Below are positions 40,337 to 49,830 of a stretch of DNA of 64,000 nt, piece after piece. The DNA is from Williamsia muralis. Its GTDB lineage: Bacteria; Actinomycetota; Actinomycetes; Mycobacteriales; Mycobacteriaceae. The position numbers and the translations under genes were made by a program. The notes under the pieces were generated by a model, which worked only from the letters and a program-made list of their open reading frames with translations, ran no database searches and was not told the origin of the DNA. The stretch covers positions 930,001-994,000 of the forward strand of contig NZ_PEBD01000010.1 of the NCBI RefSeq assembly GCF_002735905.1, written 5' to 3'. Position 1 is the first letter of the stretch. The number at the start of each line of letters is the position of its first letter.

Positions 40337-42595
40337 CTACTCGCCGGAGGAGACCATGTCCGATGACGCGCTCAGCCGGTCGCGGATGGAATCGGACGTG
40401 CGGTCGAGGGCGGCAACCTGGATCGGCACGCCGGTCATGTTGGCCATCCCTGCCAGACGCTCGAGATCCTCAGGGTCCGAGGAGATGAGCTTGTTGACGT
40501 TGACCCCGCCGGTGCCGAGGTCGTTGCTCGCGGCGTCGTTCGCTCTGGTCCACCCGCCGTTTCCGTTGTGACCCCAGCCGTGTGGGATGGCGACGACGCC
40601 CTGTTTGATGTCGTCCGTCAGCGTCACCGGAAGCGCGATCTGACCGTGCCTCGAGGCGACACTGATCAGCTCACCCTCCGCGATTCCTCGGTCGGCGGCA
40701 TCGGTGGGGTGCATGCGGGCGGCATGAGTCCTGCCGCCGCGCAACAACATCGGGGCGTTGTGCTGCCAGCTGTTCTCCGAACGGATCTCGCGCATGCCGA
40801 TGAGCCGTAGAGGGTAGCGGGGGTCGGTATTCCGCTCGAGGCGGTCGATCTCGGCGAGCAACTCGGGCGCGTCCAACCGGATCTTGCGCGCGCGATGGGT
40901 GACGATCTTGCGCAGCTGACCGGGCTCGAGATTGTCCGCGACTATCTTGCCGTGCGGGAACTTGTTGATCAGCTTCTCGAAGGTGAGGCCACCCCGGCGA
41001 AGACCGAAACGGTCACCTCCGATCCCGATGCGCACCACCAGATCGGAGAGCATCGTCGGGGTCCACGGCTTGCCGACCAGATCGGCGAACTTGTTGAACA
41101 GGTGCAGCCCGCCCAACAGCGGTGCCTGTCTGGCAAGCGACGCCACGAGCTCGTTGATGATCTCCCATTCCTCGCGCGCTTCCCCGCGCGGCGGGATGAC
41201 GGCTTCGGTGGCCTGTTTGAACGGTGTGGTGAACAGGGCCTGGAAGGGGAGGAGGAAGTCGGACCGCTCGTACATCGTGGTGGTGGGCAGGATGTAGTCG
41301 GCGTGAGCGTTGGTCTCGTTCTGATAGAAGTCGAGGGACACCATCAACTCCAGGTCGCCGAGCGCCTTGGAGAGTTCGTCGCCGTTGGGCACCGACAGAA
41401 CCGGATTGCCGGCGCTCACGAACAGGGCCTTGAGTTGTCCTTTGCCCGGGGTGAGCATCTCCTTGGCCATCACCGAGGCCGGAGCGGTGCCCAGAACCTG
41501 CGGCAGGTCGCCGACCCTGCTGCGCCGTCCGTTCCACGTGAACCGCGAGACATGTTGCAGCGCTGCCACTCCCAGACGTTGTCCGGGGATGCCCAGATCG
41601 CCGAACATCGATCCGCCTGCGACGTCGAGGTTACCGGCGACGAGGTTGACGATGTCTAGCAACGCGGTGGTGAGGGTGCCTGCACGACCCAACGACGTCC
41701 CGATCCGGCCATAGATCGCGGCGCGGTCGGTGACCACCAGGGTGCGGGCCAAATCGCGCACGGTTTGAGGATCGATGCCCGTGCGATCGGCGGTCATTTC
41801 GGGAGCGAAACCGGCGGCCAGTTCTTTGATCGACTCGAGACCGGTGGATTGCTCGGCCAGCTGGTCCTCGTCGGCGAGCTTCTCGGCGAACATGACGTGC
41901 AGGAGCGACAGGAGCAGCAAGGCGTCGGTATCCGGGACAATCGGCTGCCATTCGAACTCGCGGGCGGTCTCGGTGCGGCGAGGGTCGATCACCAGCACGC
42001 GTCCGCCGCGGTTCGTGATGGCCTGCAGGCTTTCCCGGATGCGCGGTGAACTCATCACACTGCCGTGGGAGACAACGGGATTGGCGCCGATGATCACCAG
42101 GAACTGGACCCGGTTGATGTCGGGAATGGGTGCGGCAACCGGGGTGCCGTAGAGGAAGTGACTTGCCACGAATCGGTTGTTGACGTCTTGTGACCCGGCC
42201 GAGTAGACGTGCGGTGTGCCCAGCAGCGTCATGAAGTTGGCCACCCAGAGTGTGTGGCCGGTGGAGAATGTCGCCGGATTGCCGAAATACCATCCGATGC
42301 TGTCGGCACCGTCACGGCGGTGGATCGCGCCGAGGCGAGAGGTGATGTCGGACATCGCGGTGTCCCAGGAGACCTCTTCGAACTCGCCGAACTCGTTCTT
42401 GCGTAGGGGGTGAAGAACGCGGTCGGGATCGTTGACGATCTCCGTGAAGGCGATGCCCTTGGGGCAGGCGAAGCCTTTGGACAACGGGTTCTGCTTGTCC
42501 GGCCGCAGCGAGAGCAGCTTCCCGTCCTCGACGGTGGCGATCATCCCGCAGAGCGGTTCGCAAATCCGGCAATAGGTGGTCTTCTCTTCGTGCAC
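40337..42595 (-). CDS. Molybdopterin (bis-MGD) oxidoreductase
   Basis: The product is 752 aa. The N-terminus binds a [4Fe-4S] cluster (CRICEPLC then GFACPKG), and the rest is the molybdopterin and C-terminal MGD-binding region of the DMSO reductase superfamily, most like Rv0197-type actinobacterial proteins and nitrate/formate enzymes. The GTG at 42595 has AAGGAGGC seven bases upstream; an extension to 42643 lacks a site. No twin-arginine signal is present, so it is cytoplasmic. In the expected molybdenum-ligand segment (SQDVNNRFVASHFLYG) I see no Cys or Sec, so a different ligand or none may be used. No partner subunit gene is adjacent. Confidence 0.88.
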   Translation of the reverse strand: MHEEKTTYCRICEPLCGMIATVEDGKLLSLRPDKQNPLSKGFACPKGIAFTEIVNDPDRVLHPLRKNEFGEFEEVSWDTAMSDITSRLGAIHRRDGADSIGWYFGNPATFSTGHTLWVANFMTLLGTPHVYSAGSQDVNNRFVASHFLYGTPVAAPIPDINRVQFLVIIGANPVVSHGSVMSSPRIRESLQAITNRGGRVLVIDPRRTETAREFEWQPIVPDTDALLLLSLLHVMFAEKLADEDQLAEQSTGLESIKELAAGFAPEMTADRTGIDPQTVRDLARTLVVTDRAAIYGRIGTSLGRAGTLTTALLDIVNLVAGNLDVAGGSMFGDLGIPGQRLGVAALQHVSRFTWNGRRSRVGDLPQVLGTAPASVMAKEMLTPGKGQLKALFVSAGNPVLSVPNGDELSKALGDLELMVSLDFYQNETNAHADYILPTTTMYERSDFLLPFQALFTTPFKQATEAVIPPRGEAREEWEIINELVASLARQAPLLGGLHLFNKFADLVGKPWTPTMLSDLVVRIGIGGDRFGLRRGGLTFEKLINKFPHGKIVADNLEPGQLRKIVTHRARKIRLDAPELLAEIDRLERNTDPRYPLRLIGMREIRSENSWQHNAPMLLRGGRTHAARMHPTDAADRGIAEGELISVASRHGQIALPVTLTDDIKQGVVAIPHGWGHNGNGGWTRANDAASNDLGTGGVNVNKLISSDPEDLERLAGMANMTGVPIQVAALDRTSDSIRDRLSASSDMVSSGE

Positions 42596-42666
42596 GCGCT
42601 GCCTCCTTGTGACCCCGTTCACATCTGACAACGAGTGTTTCACGATTGCGGGGCGTGCGCCAGCGG

Positions 42667-43704
42667 TCAGCTGCCGATGGCCTGATCGCTCGGTGTCGCG
42701 CCCACGGTGGAGGCACGGGCGACCAGCTCCGGCTGAAAGAGGATGTGCTCGGGACCGGCGCCCGGAGCCCTGTCCGTCTCGGCGAGCAGCAGGTCCACGG
42801 CGTGAGTCCCGAGTCGGCCACTGGGCTGACGGATCGACGAGAGAGGAACGACGGCTGACTGTGCGAAGTCGATGTCGTCGTACCCGATCAGCGCGATGTC
42901 CCCGGGAACCGACACGTCTCCGAGCATCGTCAGTGCTTGCAGTACGCCGATGGCCAACAGGTCGTTGGCGCAGAAGATGGCGTCGGGACGGTCGGCCGCC
43001 GGGCGCGAGCGGATGCCCTCACCGGCAGCGCGTCCCGCGAGCACGCTCAAGGCGCCCGTGGTGATGACCTCGAGCTGGGCATCCTCGACTTCGGCGACCG
43101 CCTCACGTGCACCGCTCAACCGGTCGGCGACCTGGTGAAGACCTGCCGGTCCGCCGATGAAGGCGATGCGCCGGCGACCGATCGCGCAGAGATGTTCGCA
43201 AGCGAGTCTGCCCCCGGCGACATCGTCGACTGCCACCGACGAAAACGGGCTCCCCTCGCCGCGACGGTCCACCAGCACCACCGGGGTCCCGCGTCGGTGG
43301 AGCTCGGCGAGACGGCTCAGGTCGTCTCCGACGGGGGAGACCAGGACGCCGTAAACGCGTTGTTCGTCAAAGGTTTCGACGTATGCGCGTTCTCGTGCCG
43401 GGTCATCGTCGGAGGTCCCGAGGAGTACGGTGAGCCGGTTCTCGGCGGCCCTGCGTTCGGCCGCCCGCGCCAGGTCGGTGAAGAACGGGTTACCGACGTC
43501 GAGGACGATCAGCCCGACACACCGTGACCGGCCCGCCTTGAGCTGGCGGGCCGCATCGTTGCGGACGAATCCGAGGTCGGCGATGGCTCGATGGACCCGT
43601 TCGACGGTGGTCGGGGCGACCTTCTCCGGTGCGTTGAGGACGTTGGAGACCGTCCCGACGGACACCTCTGCCGCAGCGGCGACGTCGCGAACGCTCACCG
43701 CCAT
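42667..43704 (-). CDS. LacI-family regulator of the rhamnose cluster
   Basis: The product is 345 aa. A LacI helix-turn-helix lies at the N-terminus (VRDVAAAAEVSVGTVSNVLN), followed by the hinge and a periplasmic-binding-protein-like sensor domain. The ATG at 43704 has GAGGAG about nine bases upstream; the frame open to 43881 has no site. It lies at the end of the rhamnose gene block. The two near-identical palindromes at 49790 and 51774 have the central CG and half-sites typical of LacI proteins and are its probable operators. A rhamnose-derived ligand would release it. Confidence 0.88.
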   Translation of the reverse strand: MAVSVRDVAAAAEVSVGTVSNVLNAPEKVAPTTVERVHRAIADLGFVRNDAARQLKAGRSRCVGLIVLDVGNPFFTDLARAAERRAAENRLTVLLGTSDDDPARERAYVETFDEQRVYGVLVSPVGDDLSRLAELHRRGTPVVLVDRRGEGSPFSSVAVDDVAGGRLACEHLCAIGRRRIAFIGGPAGLHQVADRLSGAREAVAEVEDAQLEVITTGALSVLAGRAAGEGIRSRPAADRPDAIFCANDLLAIGVLQALTMLGDVSVPGDIALIGYDDIDFAQSAVVPLSSIRQPSGRLGTHAVDLLLAETDRAPGAGPEHILFQPELVARASTVGATPSDQAIGS

Positions 43705-43780
43705 CGCCGCACGCTCCTCTCGACGCCACCCAGGGGACCGCAGACCGGATGATCGGTCGAGCGGGTATCTGTCCGAAAGG

Positions 43781-45046
43781 CTATCGGGTCGTCTCCGGCG
43801 ACGGGGCGTGTGCGGGCATCGGGGCGAGCCGGATGAGTTGGGTGACGTGCCCTGGGTTGAGCTCTTCGAGACAGGTGACACCGAGCAGCCGCATGGTGCG
43901 TTCGATCTGCTCGGCGAGGATGTCGACGGTGCGGTTGACGCCTGCCTCGCCGCCCGCCATCAAGCCGTACAGGTAGGCCCGGCCGATGAGGGTGAACCGG
44001 GCTCCGAGCGCAACTGCCGCCACGATGTCCGCGCCCGACATGATGCCGGTGTCGAGGATGATCTCGGTGTCGCGGCCCACCTCGGCTGCGACGTGGGGCA
44101 ACAGGTGGAACGGGATCGGGGCCCGGTCGAGTTGCCTGCCGCCGTGATTGGACAGCACCAGCCCGTCCACCCCCAGCTCGACGACGGCCTTGGCGTCGGC
44201 CACCGTCTGGATGCCTTTGACCACCAGCTTGCCGGGCCACTGGGCGCGGATCCAGGCCAGGTCGTCGAAGGTGACCGTGGGGTCGAACATCGTGTCCAGC
44301 AGTTCCGCGACGGTCCCCGACCATCGGTCCAGGGACGCGAAAGCCAGCGGTTCGGTGGTCAGGAAGTCGATCCACCACTGGGGGCGGGGCAGTGCGTTGA
44401 TGACGGTGCCCGGTGTCAGGGCCGGCGGTATCGACATCCCGTTGCGCTTGTCCCGCAGGCGAGCCCCGGCGACCGGTACGTCCACCGTCACCAGCAGGGT
44501 GTCGTACCCGGCCTTGGCTGCGCGGTCGACAAGCGCCATCGAGCGCTCGCGTTCCTTCCACATGTACAGCTGAAACCAGTTGCGGCCGAGCGGGTTCGCG
44601 GCCCTCACATCCTCGATGGAAGCAGTTCCCATGGTAGACAGCGAGAACGGGATGCCTGCGCGGGCGGCGGCGTGGGCACCGGCGATCTCGCCTTCGGTCT
44701 GCATCATCCGGGTGAACCCGGTGGGTGCGATGCCGAACGGCAATTGCACCGGGCCGCCGAGCACGTCCCAGCCGGTGGAGACCTTGGACACGTCTCGCAG
44801 GATCGCCGGATGGAACTCGATGTCGGCGAAGGCCTGACGGGCGCGGGCGATCGACAGCTCCGCCTCGGCTGACCCGTCCGTGTAGTCGAACGCCGCGCGC
44901 GGGGTCCGGCGTTTGGCGATGGCGCGCAGGTCCTCGATGGTCAGGGCGGCCTCGAGACGTCGCTTCTTGCCGTTGAACTCCGGCTTCTTGAACTGCATCA
45001 AGGGGGCGAGGTCGTGGGGCTTGGGAATCTGCCGCTTCATCGTCAT
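43781..45046 (-). CDS. lldD: FMN-dependent L-lactate dehydrogenase (LldD-like)
   Basis: The product is 421 aa. FMN and active-site motifs of alpha-hydroxy-acid oxidases are visible: [32 protein letters not shown] with its Lys, and [10 protein letters not shown] with the catalytic His and Arg. It oxidises L-lactate to pyruvate, passing electrons to the membrane quinone or oxygen. The ATG at 45046 overlaps the rhaB stop (ATGA); ATG 45040 with AAAGG seven bases upstream is an alternative. In this operon it would consume the L-lactate formed from rhamnose-derived lactaldehyde, completing the path. Confidence 0.88.
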   Translation of the reverse strand: MTMKRQIPKPHDLAPLMQFKKPEFNGKKRRLEAALTIEDLRAIAKRRTPRAAFDYTDGSAEAELSIARARQAFADIEFHPAILRDVSKVSTGWDVLGGPVQLPFGIAPTGFTRMMQTEGEIAGAHAAARAGIPFSLSTMGTASIEDVRAANPLGRNWFQLYMWKERERSMALVDRAAKAGYDTLLVTVDVPVAGARLRDKRNGMSIPPALTPGTVINALPRPQWWIDFLTTEPLAFASLDRWSGTVAELLDTMFDPTVTFDDLAWIRAQWPGKLVVKGIQTVADAKAVVELGVDGLVLSNHGGRQLDRAPIPFHLLPHVAAEVGRDTEIILDTGIMSGADIVAAVALGARFTLIGRAYLYGLMAGGEAGVNRTVDILAEQIERTMRLLGVTCLEELNPGHVTQLIRLAPMPAHAPSPETTR

Positions 45047-46503
45047 GCCTTTCTCAGAGCCGCTGGTCGCGGATCATACTGCTGTGGGGGGAAGGCCGCC
45101 GCGACCATCGCGCGAGCAGCGGCGAGATCGGCGCCGATCAGTTGTTGTGTGCGAGCCGAGATCAGTACGTTGCCGATGGCGGTGGCCTCCACCGGACCGG
45201 CGAGCACCGGCAGGCCGAGCCGGTCGGCCGTCAGCTGGCACAGCAGACGGTTCTGGGCTCCACCGCCGACCATGTGCACGGTGCGTACCTCGGTTGCCGA
45301 GAGCTGCGAGGCCTGTTGCACGCGTTCGGCAAAAGCGGCGGCCAGACTCTCCAAGATGGCCCGCACCATCTCGGCATGCCCGTTCGGGGCCGGTAGGCCC
45401 CGCTGGGTGTACCACCTCGAGATGCGCGAAGGCATGTCGCCAGGGGTCAGGAACTCGTCGGCGTCGGTGTCGAAGACCTGGGCCGGAGGCTGGGCGAAGG
45501 TGGCCCCGTCGATCAGGTCGGGAAGGTCGATAACGGTGCCCTCGCGTTCCCATTGCCGTACTGATTCGCTGAGCAACCACAAACCCATGACGTTGCGCAG
45601 GAAGCGGATACGGCCATCGGCACCGACCTCGTTGGTGAAGTTCGCCGAGCGGGCGGCCTGATCCACCACCCGGTGCGCCAGTTCCACGCCGACCAGGCCC
45701 CACGTGCCGCAGGAGATGTAGGCGGCATTGTCGGGGTTCATCGGTACAGCGGCAACGGCCGATGCGGTGTCGTGGGATGCGACCGCGTTCACAGTCGCAC
45801 CCCCTGTCAGACCCAGGCCCGAACCGACCGACGGCAACACCTGCCCGAGTTCGCAACCGGGCTCGATCAGCGGACCGAACAGGTCTGTCGGGAAGCCCAG
45901 GGTCGACATCAGGTCGTCGTCCCAGTGCCCGTGGATGTCGAGCAGTCCGGTTGTCGAGGCGTTGGTGAGCTCGGTGCGCATCTGACCGGTCAGCCAGTAT
46001 CCGATGAGGTCGGGGATGAGTAGTGCGTGGTCGGCCAACGTCAGGGTGCCGCACGCCTTCTCCGCGGCCAACTGGTACACGGTGTTGAACGGAAGGAACT
46101 GAAGTCCGTTGCGCGAGTACAGGATCTCCGGCGACACGGCGTTGTGCACGATCTCAGTGCCGGCGGACGACCGGTCGTCACGGTAGTGGTAGGGCAGACC
46201 GAGCAGGCGTCCATCGCGGACCAGGCCGTAGTCCACCGCCCACGAGTCGATGCCGATGCCCGCCAGATCGGGCGCCCGCCTCGCGGCCAGTGCCAGCCCC
46301 TCTCGGATGTGCGCAAAGAGTCCGGGCACATCCCAGTGCAGGCCCGTCCGGGCCCCGTCCCAGATCGGTAGGGGCCCGTTGGCGAAGCGGGTGAGTTGCT
46401 CGATGCGCAGCTGCCCGCCACCGACCTCGGCGAGCATGACCCGGCCGCTGGTGGCGCCGAGATCCACCGCCACCAGCTGCCGTGTCGACACTGACCTCGT
46501 CAT
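45043..46503 (-). CDS. rhaB: L-rhamnulokinase
   Basis: The product is 486 aa, an FGGY-family sugar kinase. [14 protein letters not shown] at the N-terminus is the phosphate-1 loop, [11 protein letters not shown] follows, and [19 protein letters not shown] is the adenosine-binding motif, as in RhaB. It phosphorylates L-rhamnulose at C1. The ATG at 46503 overlaps the aldolase stop by four bases; the frame extension to 46578 would read through that gene. It lies between the aldolase/dehydrogenase and lldD genes, all overlapping. Confidence 0.93.
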   Translation of the reverse strand: MTRSVSTRQLVAVDLGATSGRVMLAEVGGGQLRIEQLTRFANGPLPIWDGARTGLHWDVPGLFAHIREGLALAARRAPDLAGIGIDSWAVDYGLVRDGRLLGLPYHYRDDRSSAGTEIVHNAVSPEILYSRNGLQFLPFNTVYQLAAEKACGTLTLADHALLIPDLIGYWLTGQMRTELTNASTTGLLDIHGHWDDDLMSTLGFPTDLFGPLIEPGCELGQVLPSVGSGLGLTGGATVNAVASHDTASAVAAVPMNPDNAAYISCGTWGLVGVELAHRVVDQAARSANFTNEVGADGRIRFLRNVMGLWLLSESVRQWEREGTVIDLPDLIDGATFAQPPAQVFDTDADEFLTPGDMPSRISRWYTQRGLPAPNGHAEMVRAILESLAAAFAERVQQASQLSATEVRTVHMVGGGAQNRLLCQLTADRLGLPVLAGPVEATAIGNVLISARTQQLIGADLAAARAMVAAAFPPQQYDPRPAALRKA

Positions 46504-48572
46504 CGCAGGAAGGCCGCCGCCACACCGGCGTCGACCGGCACGTGCAGGCCGGTCGTGTGCGACATGTCCGCGCTGCACAGGACAAACGCCGCGTTGGCGA
46601 TGTTCTCCGGCAACACTTCACGTTTGAGCAACGTGCGCTGCGCGTAGAACTCACCGAGCTCCTCCTCTGGCACTCCGTACACCGCAGCACGTTTGGCGCC
46701 CCACCCACCGGCGAAGATCCCCGAACCGCGGACAACGCCATCCGGGTTGATGCCGTTCACCTTCACGCCGTGTTCGCCGAGCTCTGCCGCGAGCAGGCGA
46801 ACCTGATGTGCCTGGTCGGCCTTCGTCGCCGAGTAGGCGATGTTGTTCGGGCCGGCGAACACCGAGTTCTTCGACGATATGTAGAGGATGTCGCCGCCCA
46901 TCTGCTGCTCGATGAGGGCCTTGGCGGCCGCCTTCGACACCAGGAAAGAGCCACGGGCCATCACGTTGTGCTGCAGGTCCCAGTCCGCGGCAGTGGTGTC
47001 CAGCAACGACTTCGACAGTGAGAGGCCGGCATTGTTCACCACCAGATCGATGCCGCCGAAGGCCAGCACACACGCGTCGACCGCTGCCTGCACCTGCACT
47101 TCGTCGGTGACGTCGGCGCGGATACCGATTGCCACGTCGGACGAACCGATCTCCTCGGCGGTTGCCTGTGCCTTGTCGGCGTCGAGATCGGCGATCACCA
47201 CGCACGCACCCTCGGCGGCCAGGCGCTGCGCGATGGCCTTGCCGATACCCGAAGCTGCCCCGGTGACAAGCGCGATGCGTGTTGCCAGTGGCTTCGGTTT
47301 CGGCATCCGGGCCAGTTTGGCCTCTTCCAGCGCCCAGTATTCGATCCGGAACTTCTCGGCCTCGTCGATGGGGCGGTAGTGCGAGATGGCCTCGGCGCCA
47401 CGCATCACGTTGATGGCGTTGAGGTAGAACTCACCGGCAACCCGCGCGGTCTGTTTGTCCTTTCCGTAGCTGAACATCCCGACCCCGGGAATCAACACGA
47501 TCGCCGGATCGGCACCGCGCATGGCGGGGGAGTCGGGGGTGGCATGGCGCTCGTAGTAAGCCGTGTAGTCCTTGCGGTACGCGGCGTGTAGTTCCTTCAG
47601 TCGGGCGATGCAGTCGTCCACCGACGCGTCGGCAGGCAGATCGAGCACCATGGGCTTCACCTTGGTGCGCAGGAAGTGATCGGGGCAGGAGGTGCCGAGA
47701 GCTGCCAGCTGCGGATGCTCTGCAGCAGAGAGGAATTCGAGGACGGGATCGGTGTCCGTGAAGTGACCGACCTGAGGATTGTCGGTGCTCACCAGACCGC
47801 GCAGTGTCGGCGCCAGTGCCGCCGCCTTGGCCCGCCTCTCGTCGTCGGGCAGCGGCCCGAACCCACGCAGCGCCGGGCCGAAAGGCTGCGGTCGCCCGTT
47901 GCGGGCGATGTACTCTTCGGCCGCCCTGATGATCTCCAGTGAATTCGCCTCGGCCTCCTCGGACGTCTCGCCCCACGCTGTGATGCCGTGTCCGCCGAGG
48001 ATGGTGCCGATGGCCTGCGGATTGCGGCGTTTGTGTTCGGCGATGTCGAGACCGAGCTGAAAACCCGGTCGCTGCCACGGGATCCAGATCACCCGGTCGC
48101 CGTAGATCTGCTTGGTGATGGCCTCACCGTCCGCAGCGGTCGCGATGGCGATCCCGGAGTCGGGATGCAGGTGGTCGACATGGGCGGCGTCGACGAGGCC
48201 GTGCATGGCGGTGTCGATCGACGGCGCGGCGCCGCCGCGCCCGTGCAGCGTGTAGTCGAATGCGGCGACCATCTCGTCTTCACGCTCGACACCGGGGTAC
48301 ACGTCGACCAAGGATCGGAGTCGATCCAGGCGCAGAACGGCCAGGCCCTTCTCGGTCAGTGTGCCGAGGTCACCGCCGGATCCCTTGACCCACATCAAGT
48401 CGACGTCCGCGCCGGTGACAGGGTCGATGTCGGTGCCTTTGGCCGAGGTGTTGCCGCCGGCATAGTTGGTGTTCTTGGGGTCGGAACCGAGTCGGTTGGA
48501 CCGCTCGATCAGCGCGCTGACGGTGGGGTTGGTACTCGGGACTGCCCGGGTTGTGGCTGCTTTGTCGGTCAT
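46500..48572 (-). CDS. rhaEW: Bifunctional rhamnulose-1-phosphate aldolase / lactaldehyde dehydrogenase
   Basis: The product is 690 aa. Residues 1 to about 430 are a class II aldolase/adducin domain with zinc ligands in HVDHLHPDS and GGHGITAWG. From about 435 on is a short-chain dehydrogenase with VTGAASGIG, NNAG and the catalytic AYSATKAD. The fusion is known from RhaEW-type enzymes: it splits L-rhamnulose-1-phosphate into dihydroxyacetone phosphate and L-lactaldehyde and oxidises the latter to L-lactate. The ATG at 48572 has GAAGGG seven bases upstream. It lies 20 bases after rhaI and overlaps rhaB. Confidence 0.93.
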   Translation of the reverse strand: MTDKAATTRAVPSTNPTVSALIERSNRLGSDPKNTNYAGGNTSAKGTDIDPVTGADVDLMWVKGSGGDLGTLTEKGLAVLRLDRLRSLVDVYPGVEREDEMVAAFDYTLHGRGGAAPSIDTAMHGLVDAAHVDHLHPDSGIAIATAADGEAITKQIYGDRVIWIPWQRPGFQLGLDIAEHKRRNPQAIGTILGGHGITAWGETSEEAEANSLEIIRAAEEYIARNGRPQPFGPALRGFGPLPDDERRAKAAALAPTLRGLVSTDNPQVGHFTDTDPVLEFLSAAEHPQLAALGTSCPDHFLRTKVKPMVLDLPADASVDDCIARLKELHAAYRKDYTAYYERHATPDSPAMRGADPAIVLIPGVGMFSYGKDKQTARVAGEFYLNAINVMRGAEAISHYRPIDEAEKFRIEYWALEEAKLARMPKPKPLATRIALVTGAASGIGKAIAQRLAAEGACVVIADLDADKAQATAEEIGSSDVAIGIRADVTDEVQVQAAVDACVLAFGGIDLVVNNAGLSLSKSLLDTTAADWDLQHNVMARGSFLVSKAAAKALIEQQMGGDILYISSKNSVFAGPNNIAYSATKADQAHQVRLLAAELGEHGVKVNGINPDGVVRGSGIFAGGWGAKRAAVYGVPEEELGEFYAQRTLLKREVLPENIANAAFVLCSADMSHTTGLHVPVDAGVAAAFLR

Positions 48573-48592
48573 TCGAATTCCCTTCGGTGAGC

Positions 48593-49759
48593 TCATGCGT
48601 TCCAGGACGACTGGGTGCCCGAGGCCCGCTCGGTCGCCATCTGTTCTCGGTATCCCGACGCCGCGAACGCGGCCATCGGATCAGCGGGCAGCCCGCGTTC
48701 GGTGCGCCACTGGGCCAGCATCGGCCTCACGTCCGTGTAGAACGCGTCCATCACGATTCCGTTGGCACCCAACACATCTCCCGCTTCTTGAGCGGATGCC
48801 AGTGCGTCGGTGTCGACGAGCAGGGCTCGTGCTGTCATCTCCTGCACATTGAGCACGGAGCGGATCTGCCCGGGGATCTTCTCTTCGACGTTGTGGCATT
48901 GGTCGAGCATGAGGGCCACCGGGGAGTCGGCGTCGAGACCGCCGCCGCGGATCACCTCGCACATGATGCGGAACAGCTGGAACGGGTCAGCCGCCCCGAC
49001 GATCAGGTCGTCGTCTGCGTAGAAACGCGAGTTGAAATCGAACGACCCGAGCTTCCCCAGGCGCAGCAACTGGGCCACGATGAACTCGATGTTGGTACCG
49101 GGTGCGTGATGCCCGGTGTCGAGGCAGACCATCGCTCGCTCGCCGAGGGCACTGACCTGCGTGTAGGAGGTACCCCAGTCCGGCACGTCTGTCATGTACA
49201 TCGCCGGCTCGAAGAACTTGTATTCGAGCACGAGTCGCTGACGTTCACCGATGTGCTGGTAGATGGTTGCCAGTGATTCGGCGAGGCGATCCTGCCGGCC
49301 CCGGATGTCGCCCTGGCCGGGGTAGTTGGTGCCGTCGGCGAGCCAGATCTTGAGGTCCCGCGACCCGGTCTGGTCCATCACCTCGATGCATCGCAGGTGG
49401 TGGTCGATTGCCTTCTGGCGCACGGTCTTGTCGATGTGGGTGAGGCTGCCGAACTTGTAGTCGTCGTCCTGGAAGGTGTTGGAGTTGATGGTGCCGAGCC
49501 GCACGCCGTGGTCGCCGGCGTACCGTCCCAGCGCCGAGAAGTCGTCGGTCATGTCCCAGGGGATGTGCAGCGCAACCGAGGGTGCCAATCCGGTGAGGCG
49601 GTTGACGACGGCGGCGTCGGCGATTTTCTCCTCGACGGTGCGAGGCGTGCCCGGGGTACCGAAGACCTTGAAGCGGGTCCCGGAGTTCCCGAATGCCCAG
49701 GACGGCAACTCGATTGCGAGGTTCTCCAGGAGAGACCCGGGTGCGTTCACAGCTGTCAT
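48593..49759 (-). CDS. rhaI: L-rhamnose isomerase (RhaI type)
   Basis: The product is 388 aa, a xylose-isomerase-like TIM barrel. The metal-site motifs YKFFEPAMYMTDVPDWG, CLDTGHHAPGTNIEF and FDFNSRFYADDDL are those of RhaI rather than the E. coli RhaA type. It converts L-rhamnose to L-rhamnulose. The ATG at 49759 has GGA upstream; the frame open to 49828 covers the operator and is rejected. A 14-bp palindrome lies 31 bases upstream, so this gene heads the transcript rhaI-rhaEW-rhaB-lldD. Confidence 0.93.
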   Translation of the reverse strand: MTAVNAPGSLLENLAIELPSWAFGNSGTRFKVFGTPGTPRTVEEKIADAAVVNRLTGLAPSVALHIPWDMTDDFSALGRYAGDHGVRLGTINSNTFQDDDYKFGSLTHIDKTVRQKAIDHHLRCIEVMDQTGSRDLKIWLADGTNYPGQGDIRGRQDRLAESLATIYQHIGERQRLVLEYKFFEPAMYMTDVPDWGTSYTQVSALGERAMVCLDTGHHAPGTNIEFIVAQLLRLGKLGSFDFNSRFYADDDLIVGAADPFQLFRIMCEVIRGGGLDADSPVALMLDQCHNVEEKIPGQIRSVLNVQEMTARALLVDTDALASAQEAGDVLGANGIVMDAFYTDVRPMLAQWRTERGLPADPMAAFAASGYREQMATERASGTQSSWNA

Positions 49760-49789
49760 CGGTGTGGAGTCCTTGCGATCGTCCGGTGG

Positions 49790-49803
49790 TTGAAACGTTT
49801 CAA
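49790..49803. promoter_or_regulatory. LacI-type operator of the rhaI operon
   Basis: TTGAAACGTTTCAA is a perfect 14-bp palindrome with a central CG, the form bound by many LacI-family regulators. It sits in the 71-bp gap between the transporter and rhaI genes. The same 14 bases recur at 51775-51788. Confidence 0.8.
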
Positions 49804-49830
49804 TTCTGACATGTCGAGGTGATGCCATCG

